Source of the DNA: Rhizobium sp. RU36D
GTDB taxonomy: Bacteria; Pseudomonadota; Alphaproteobacteria; Rhizobiales; Rhizobiaceae
Length of the DNA: 64,000 nt
NCBI RefSeq assembly: GCF_900176345.1
Contig: NZ_FWXU01000022.1
Coordinates: 46,818-110,817, forward strand
Direction of reading: 5' to 3'
Shown: positions 59,321 to 64,000 of the stretch, one piece after another
Layout: each line of letters opens with the position of its first letter
Position numbering within the stretch: position 1 is the stretch's first letter
The notes under the pieces: model-generated
Database searches by the model: none
Seen by the model: the letters and a program-made list of their open reading frames with translations, nothing else
What the model was told of the DNA's origin: nothing
Program-made: the position numbers and the translations under genes

Positions 59321-60205
59321 ATGTTCCAGGGATCCATTCCCGCACTCGTCACGCCCTTCACAGACACGGGTGCTGTCGACGAGGCCGCCTTTGCCGCTCA
59401 CGTGGAATGGCAGATCACCGAGGGTAGCACCGGTCTCGTGCCGGTCGGTACCACGGGTGAATCGCCGACGCTTTCCCATGCTGAGCACAAACGCGTGGTG
59501 GAACTGTGCATCGAAGTGGCCGCCAAGCGGGTACCGGTGATCGCCGGTGCGGGCTCCAACAACACCCGCGAAGCGATCGAGCTTGCCCAGCATGCCGAGA
59601 GGGCCGGCGCGGATGCCCTGCTCGTCGTCACGCCTTACTACAACAAGCCGACGCAGAAGGGCCTGATAGCTCACTACAGCGCGATTGCCGAAGCCGTCAG
59701 CCTGCCGATCGTCATCTACAACATCCCGCCGCGCTCGGTGATCGATATGAGCCCGGAGACGATGGGTGCGCTGGTCAAGGCGCACAAGAACATCATCGGC
59801 GTCAAGGATGCGACCGGCAAGCTCGAGCGCGTATCCGAGCAGCGCATCACCTGCGGCAAGGATTTCGTGCAGCTCTCGGGCGAGGACGCGACGGCACTTG
59901 GCTTCAATGCCCATGGCGGTGTCGGCTGCATCTCGGTCACGGCCAATGCGGCCCCCAAGCTCTGTGCGGAATTCCAGGCGGCAACCCGCGCCGGCGACTA
60001 TGCCAAGGCGCTCGACTATCAGGATCGCCTCATGCCGCTGCACAAGGCGATTTTCATGGAGCCTGGCCTTTGCGGCGTCAAATATGCACTGTCGAAGCTC
60101 GGCCGCATGAGCCGCACTGTGCGTCTGCCCCTGCTGCCGATGCTGGAGCCGGCGACCGAAGCCGCCATCGATGCGGCGCTGAAGCATGCCGGGCTGTTGA
60201 ACTGA
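59321..60205 (+). CDS. dapA: 4-hydroxy-tetrahydrodipicolinate synthase
   Basis: Condenses pyruvate with aspartate semialdehyde in lysine and meso-diaminopimelate synthesis. The Schiff-base lysine is K162 in GVKDATGKLERV, the catalytic triad is T45, Y107 and Y133 (VGTTGE, TPYYNKP, VIYNIPPRS with R138), matching the E. coli enzyme. The product is 294 residues. The gene ends at 60205 with a terminator 15 bp later. In related genomes smpB follows directly; here an accessory gene lies between. Confidence 0.97.
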   Translation: MFQGSIPALVTPFTDTGAVDEAAFAAHVEWQITEGSTGLVPVGTTGESPTLSHAEHKRVVELCIEVAAKRVPVIAGAGSNNTREAIELAQHAERAGADALLVVTPYYNKPTQKGLIAHYSAIAEAVSLPIVIYNIPPRSVIDMSPETMGALVKAHKNIIGVKDATGKLERVSEQRITCGKDFVQLSGEDATALGFNAHGGVGCISVTANAAPKLCAEFQAATRAGDYAKALDYQDRLMPLHKAIFMEPGLCGVKYALSKLGRMSRTVRLPLLPMLEPATEAAIDAALKHAGLLN

Positions 60206-60219
60206 GGGGATGAGGCGAG

Positions 60220-60240
60220 GCCGGCGGAGACGCCGGCTTT
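60220..60240 (+). terminator. Terminator of dapA
   Basis: A 7-bp GC stem GCCGGCG, loop GAGA, CGCCGGC, followed by TTTGCCGGTTT, lies 14 bp past the dapA stop. It isolates dapA from the accessory gene, which is on the opposite strand. Confidence 0.8.
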
Positions 60241-60269
60241 GCCGGTTTGGGGGGAGCCCCTAAGGTCAC

Positions 60270-61571
60270 TCAATGCGTATCGATGTCGATCCGCGAAAAT
60301 ACTTCTCCCAATGACACCGCGCCAGAAGATTTTCCAAAGCGACGCTGGTCATTGACAAGTCCGAGTCGCTGCAATCTAATTTCCGTCGCTTTCTTTGACG
60401 CTAGAAAATACTCCGACAGTTCGGAAATCATCAAGTTATAGCGTTTGTAGTTCCAATCGTTGTCGTCGACATATATGCGACCGAAACCGATATCTATCAT
60501 GTCATGTCTATCGCAGGCGACGGACACGGCAATCTGAAAAATCTTATTGGGAAAAAGCAGTTCAGCCGCGAAGAGATTTGCCTGCACTTCCAGGCGCGTC
60601 AGATTGAAGGTGTCTGGCTTTTCTCTATCCATCAATAAGTCTTGCTCTACAACGGTCTCTGACCGAAGATAACTTCCATGCCCTAGACAGAAGTGGCCGA
60701 TTTCATGGGCAATGGTGAAGCGTTCGCGGAACTTGTTTTGGTGAAGGTTTACTTCAATCTCGTTCCGTTCGAAATTTGCCGAGCCCAGTAGAAATTTGCC
60801 GTCTTCATCAAATACGACTTTTTTGCTGAGTTTTAGCTTTAGCTCCATCAAGTCGCAGATTTTCTCTAAATCGACAGGGCCATCCCTGTACTCAATCCCT
60901 TCCACAATATCAGTCGCAAACGCCCTAATGTCATCTAGCGACATGTGCGGTGTTGACGATCCAGAGGACGGGCGTGTCGCACCAGCCATGGATGGGCGAT
61001 TAAAATACTCCAGCATTTGATCGATATTGCAGAAAAAAATCCCATCAAAGCATGCTGAGAATTTCAAGGACCTTATGTGTTGTTGATCCGCAAGAATCTG
61101 AGATCTCAGAAAGGCGCTTTCGACATCCGTGCCGCCACGGCGATCCAACACTATATCCGCGCCGGTGTCGCTAAACTTGAGAATTCCCATTGAGCGGCTC
61201 CTTGCGATCATTTCGGCTCCTGACTGCAGCCGTGATGACACAACAAGAATTCCCTTTACTGAATGGCCGAAGACACTTCTAATCTGATCTGAGAATACCC
61301 TAACTCGCTCTTCTGGAACGCCTGACTTGTAGTTCTTGCACTCGAAAACCACATAAAGATAAGGTGATTTTCTGCTTTCGCGACAGACTTCAATGACGAC
61401 ATCGAACTCGACGGGCTTCTTTCTGTCGGGGCAGGGGTACTTGGCCTTTTTGCGGATTTTACAAAGACTAGGCGGGTGAGCGCCATTTACCAAGTCTCCA
61501 CGCTCCTGCTGCTCTGTCAAATATTCGACAAGCGCGTCCTCAAGGCTGTTGCCTTTAGCAGTGGAATGCAC
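60270..61571 (-). CDS. PD-(D/E)XK nuclease-ImmA/IrrE metalloprotease fusion
   Basis: A 433-residue two-domain protein. The N-terminal part (about 5-135) resembles Mrr-like restriction nucleases: E11 in GNSLEDALVEYL, D57 in EFDVVIEVC and FECKNY with E77 and K79, giving a PD-(D/E)XK site, then GILVVSSRLQSGAEMIARS. The C-terminal part (about 215-350) is an ImmA/IrrE zinc protease: AHEIGHFCLGH (289-293 HExxH) and RLEVQANLFAAELLFP with E328 as third ligand. The linker 136-210 is unassigned. GTG at 61571 has GGAGG about 5 nt upstream. Its GC is lower than that of dapA and smpB, which suggests transfer. A defence or stress-response role is inferred. Confidence 0.88.
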   Translation of the reverse strand: MHSTAKGNSLEDALVEYLTEQQERGDLVNGAHPPSLCKIRKKAKYPCPDRKKPVEFDVVIEVCRESRKSPYLYVVFECKNYKSGVPEERVRVFSDQIRSVFGHSVKGILVVSSRLQSGAEMIARSRSMGILKFSDTGADIVLDRRGGTDVESAFLRSQILADQQHIRSLKFSACFDGIFFCNIDQMLEYFNRPSMAGATRPSSGSSTPHMSLDDIRAFATDIVEGIEYRDGPVDLEKICDLMELKLKLSKKVVFDEDGKFLLGSANFERNEIEVNLHQNKFRERFTIAHEIGHFCLGHGSYLRSETVVEQDLLMDREKPDTFNLTRLEVQANLFAAELLFPNKIFQIAVSVACDRHDMIDIGFGRIYVDDNDWNYKRYNLMISELSEYFLASKKATEIRLQRLGLVNDQRRFGKSSGAVSLGEVFSRIDIDTH

Positions 61572-61798
61572 GCTTCCTCCTCACCAATAGCGGTTCCAGC
61601 GCGATGATCTGCCATTTTTTCCTTTTTTTCTACTTCTAATGGGCCAATCTGACAATTATTCTTGCCAAGAATGATGCGCATTCCACTCATCCGGCCTGCA
61701 AGTTTTTTCCCATGTGCTTTACGCTCAGCGGCTTCAAACGTGTGATCCGCACGTTGTGTTGGGTGCGCGTTCTTGATCGATGAGCAGCGCAAACTCAC
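61517..61798 (-). CDS. Small ORF overlapping the fusion gene start
   Basis: A 93-codon frame beginning GTG at 61798, with GGTGGGGGC upstream, that overlaps the first 55 bp of the fusion gene in another frame. Its product is basic in the middle (TFEAAERKAHGKKLAGRMSG) and contains QIGPLEVEKKEKMADHR. It fits a leader gene or antitoxin-like partner but resembles no family that I know. The overlap suggests translational coupling, or it may be a chance frame. Confidence 0.35.
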   Translation of the reverse strand: MSLRCSSIKNAHPTQRADHTFEAAERKAHGKKLAGRMSGMRIILGKNNCQIGPLEVEKKEKMADHRAGTAIGEEEACIPLLKATALRTRLSNI

Positions 61799-61915
61799 AG
61801 GGCCGCCCCCACCTTTATTTCCCCCCCATCCTCCATTACATATCTGTCATAACCGCAACGCCCGCCCGGGCGCTGGCGGTAAACGACAAAATCCCGGGCG
61901 AAACGGATTGAGATT

Positions 61916-62395
61916 ATGGCCCCCAAAGGCAGCCAGCGCACAGTGAATAAGGTGGTCGCGGAAAACCGCAAGGCCCGGTTCAATTATGAGATCGTCGATA
62001 CCTACGAGGCCGGTCTGGTTCTGACCGGCACCGAGGTAAAGTCGTTGCGCGAGGGCAAGGCCAATATCGCGGAATCCTACGCTTCGGATGAGGGCGAGGA
62101 AATCTGGCTGATCAATTCGCATCTGCCGGAATATCTGCAGGCCAACCGTTTCAACCACGAGCCGCGCCGGCGGCGCAAGCTGCTGTTGTCGAAACGGGAA
62201 ATCAACCGTCTGCGCGCCTCGATCAATCGCGAGGGCATGACTCTTGTGCCGTTGAAGATCTATTTCAACGAAAAGGGCAGGGCCAAACTCGAACTCGCGC
62301 TCGCCAAGGGCAAGAAGCTCCATGACAAGCGTGAGAGCGAGAAGGAACGCGACTGGAACCGCCAGAAGTCCCGACTGCTCAAGACCGGCGGCTGA
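61916..62395 (+). CDS. smpB: SsrA-binding protein
   Basis: Binds tmRNA and takes it to stalled ribosomes for trans-translation. The 159-residue product is typical: N-terminal NRKARFNYEIVDTYEAGL, then LTGTEVKSLREGKANIAES, NFN-type FNHEPRRRRKLLLSKREI, and the basic C-terminal tail EKERDWNRQKSRLLK that reaches the decoding centre. The tmRNA gene itself is not in the window. It is transcribed away from the accessory fusion, 345 bp from it. Confidence 0.97.
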   Translation: MAPKGSQRTVNKVVAENRKARFNYEIVDTYEAGLVLTGTEVKSLREGKANIAESYASDEGEEIWLINSHLPEYLQANRFNHEPRRRRKLLLSKREINRLRASINREGMTLVPLKIYFNEKGRAKLELALAKGKKLHDKRESEKERDWNRQKSRLLKTGG

Positions 62396-62420
62396 TACCT
62401 TCCTGTCCTGTAATCGGATT

Positions 62421-62438
62421 GGGGTGCCTAGGCACCCC
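62421..62438. terminator. Palindrome at the smpB/DUF1127 junction
   Basis: GGGGTGCCTAGGCACCCC is an exact 18-bp palindrome. It covers the stop codon region of the DUF1127 gene (TAG at 62430-62428) and lies 25 bp past smpB. It has no T tract, so termination is only a possibility. Confidence 0.5.
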
Positions 62439-62727
62439 CGCGCGACAGCAACAGAAGAAGCACCGACGGAAACGCTTGCGATCGGCGACTGATCCTGACC
62501 TGCTCCGTCTCGCCAACCACGACGATGTCGTGGTCGAGCATGTCGATCGTCAAGCCGATATCGCGCAATTGCCGTTCGCTGAGACTATGCAGGCTATTGC
62601 GGCGACGGTGGAAGATCAGTCCACGGCAGACAGTTGCGGTCTTGCACAGCAGCGCCATCGGCGTGTTGCGCAGCGGCGTTCTCGCGGGCGAGGGGGCGAG
62701 GGCGGAGGTACTGTCTGTCGTGCGCAT
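62428..62727 (-). CDS. DUF1127 (YjiS-like) small protein
   Basis: A 99-residue protein with the DUF1127 core RRRNSLHSLSERQLRDIGLT in the middle. In Rhizobium and Agrobacterium such small arginine-rich proteins affect phosphate and carbon metabolism and sRNA binding. The preceding residues (LLCKTATVCRGLIFH) and a tail of about 35 residues (MLDHDIVVVGETEQVRISRR) make it longer than the usual 45-70. AAGGA lies about 8 nt before the ATG. Confidence 0.85.
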   Translation of the reverse strand: MRTTDSTSALAPSPARTPLRNTPMALLCKTATVCRGLIFHRRRNSLHSLSERQLRDIGLTIDMLDHDIVVVGETEQVRISRRSQAFPSVLLLLLSRGGA

Positions 62728-62929
62728 GAGTTGATCCTTTCCAGTGGCACGAAAAAGACTGTCCGCGTCCCCAAAGGGGCGCAGAAACAGGGCGATGGTT
62801 TGGGAGTTGACGGGTGAACCGAAACGAAACGGCGGCTCAGGGTTGCGGACGGAAGATGCCTTTGAAGGCCCGATCAGTCCAGTGAATGTTTGGAATGCAA
62901 TTCATCACCGTCCCTTATGACGATTCGCG

Positions 62930-63805
62930 TCATTCGGCCGCCGCCCGCAAGCTGCCGTCAAACAGGTTTGCGTGACGCTTGAGCAGTGTCGCCAGGCGAT
63001 CGATTACGATGCGCACTTCGCTGCGATTGCGGTCGTCGTCATGCATGGCGATCCACAGATCGACCGCCAGCGCATCTATAGGTCTGCCGATTCGCACGAG
63101 GTCGGCCTCACCATCGCCGATCACGCAGGGAAGGATCACGCGGCCTGCTCCCGCCTTGGCAAGCTCAAGCAGCGTGGGCGTCGTTGTCGTCCAGACGCTG
63201 ATCCACTTGTCGGGCTGGTTGGATATCCATCGATCGGCTGAGGTGGACGCTTGTTCACGCCCAATCGACACCCAGCGTTCCTCCCGTTCCGCCGCGACCC
63301 TCTCCGTCGCATAGGCGGCAAAGGCCATGTGCACAGACTGCCGCGCAGCGAGGTTGCCCGCTTCCGGTCGCTGTCGCGTCAAGGCGATTTCCGCCTCGCG
63401 AAAGACGAGATCGACTCCTGTCTCCGTGGATTTCAGGCAGAGCCGGAATGTATCTTCCTTGCTCCAGATGTCCCCGAGATGGCGGGCCAGGAACATCGCC
63501 AGCCAGCCATCGCAGGCCAGGGAAACGATCGGCAGGCAGTATCCATTCTCGTTCCATTGGCGGATGAACGACGCCTGCGCGGCCATGGCGCGGACATGCG
63601 CCAGCAGGACCTCTCCATCCGCGGCCAGCGAATATCCCTTGCTGTGCCGGAGGAAAAGATGGTGACCAGTTGCCCGCTCCAGCGCCAGCATGCGGCGGCC
63701 GATCGTCGGCGCGCTGATGCCGGTCTTCTCCGCAGCCCCGACCAGGCCACCCTCCCGGGCCACGGCGAGGAAGAGCCGCAAGTCATCCCAGTTCTCGTCT
63801 TTCAT
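62930..63805 (-). CDS. LysR-family transcriptional regulator
   Basis: A 291-residue LysR-type regulator. The N-terminal winged helix (WDDLRLFLAVAREGGLVGAA, then ISAPTIGRRMLALERATGHH, LFLRHSKGYSLAADGEVLL) is followed by a short effector domain in which FREAEIALTRQRPEAGN is the conserved hinge region. The effector and target are unknown. GGAG lies 9 nt before the ATG at 63805. Its start overlaps the stop of the partial frame at 63802 (ATGA). Confidence 0.9.
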   Translation of the reverse strand: MKDENWDDLRLFLAVAREGGLVGAAEKTGISAPTIGRRMLALERATGHHLFLRHSKGYSLAADGEVLLAHVRAMAAQASFIRQWNENGYCLPIVSLACDGWLAMFLARHLGDIWSKEDTFRLCLKSTETGVDLVFREAEIALTRQRPEAGNLAARQSVHMAFAAYATERVAAEREERWVSIGREQASTSADRWISNQPDKWISVWTTTTPTLLELAKAGAGRVILPCVIGDGEADLVRIGRPIDALAVDLWIAMHDDDRNRSEVRIVIDRLATLLKRHANLFDGSLRAAAE

Positions 63806-63999
63806 AACTGAAACGCTCCGTTCATTCTTGCGCCTACACTCAACGATATCAGAGGCTTAAATGCTGTTGCAGGCAATTCCAGTGTGAAGGAAACGGCACT
63901 GATCCGTAAGCGGTGTCCCGGCAGCACCTTTATCAAGCACTCTTGCGCATCGAACGTGACGGGATGAGAAGTTTCATCAATCCAGGTGTAGCGCGACCC
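63802..63999 (-). CDS. Possible partial gene at the window edge
   Basis: A 65-codon frame that enters from the right edge, starting GSRYTWIDETSHPVTFDAQE and ending GARMNGAFQL, with its TGA overlapping the LysR ATG (ATGA). The composition looks like beta-rich coding sequence. No family is recognised. The overlap suggests translational coupling, but LysR genes are more often divergent, so this may be chance. Confidence 0.28.
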   Translation of the reverse strand, partial: GSRYTWIDETSHPVTFDAQECLIKVLPGHRLRISAVSFTLELPATAFKPLISLSVGARMNGAFQL

Positions 64000-64000
64000 A

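Overview
The window reads as chromosomal DNA of a Rhizobiaceae-type alphaproteobacterium (Rhizobium/Agrobacterium relatives). The signs are high GC, four Porin_2 (RopA-type) porins, a PdhS-family kinase, a RIME-like intergenic repeat, small DUF1127 and Sel1 proteins, and the neighbouring dapA and smpB genes. The genus is inferred from gene content only.

Layout. 1-10.4 kb: glnE, a GGDEF/EAL protein, a PdhS/CbrA-like hybrid-free sensor kinase and pepN. 10.7-19.2 kb: two transporters, an unrecognised possible regulator, a two-gene small-protein operon, a divergent uracil-DNA glycosylase-like protein, an arylamine N-acetyltransferase, an Hsp70-like ATPase, a small membrane protein and an atypical SDR. 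19.5-21.4 kb: ETF-ubiquinone oxidoreductase whose 3' end, stop codon and a hairpin are tandemly repeated. 21.9-31.3 kb: regulator-transporter pairs (AraC/DMT, Lrp/DMT, HxlR/oxidoreductase), an LtrA protein, an L,D-transpeptidase, an MFS pump and a diacylglycerol kinase-like protein. 31.3-34.3 kb: a divergent pair of glutamine synthetase-like and class III aminotransferase genes that fits putrescine catabolism. 35.0-38.8 kb: an ECF42-type sigma factor with two YCII genes and a palindromic candidate promoter, then PadR/DUF2218 and OsmC. 38.8-47.6 kb: a glycosyltransferase, AMP nucleosidase, several short secreted or membrane proteins, a duplicated DUF2147 gene end, a HisC-like aminotransferase and two PilZ proteins. 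47.8-55.9 kb: a ferredoxin-reductase-like protein, a lone tyrosine recombinase, then two minus-strand and two plus-strand porins around tRNA-Ser(GCU). 56-64 kb: hydrolase, lytic transglycosylase, dapA, an accessory nuclease-protease fusion, smpB, DUF1127 and a LysR regulator.

Most genes are housekeeping or regulatory. The most unusual items are: a PD-(D/E)XK nuclease fused to an ImmA/IrrE metalloprotease between dapA and smpB; the 71-bp repeat at the end of the ETF-QO gene; the 171-bp inverted repeats at the starts of two porin genes, flanking tRNA-Ser, which could exchange their promoters; the palindromic ECF42-like promoter; and the duplicated DUF2147 terminus. Starts were chosen from visible ribosome binding sites and family lengths. 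No similarity search was possible, so functions are recognised from motifs.
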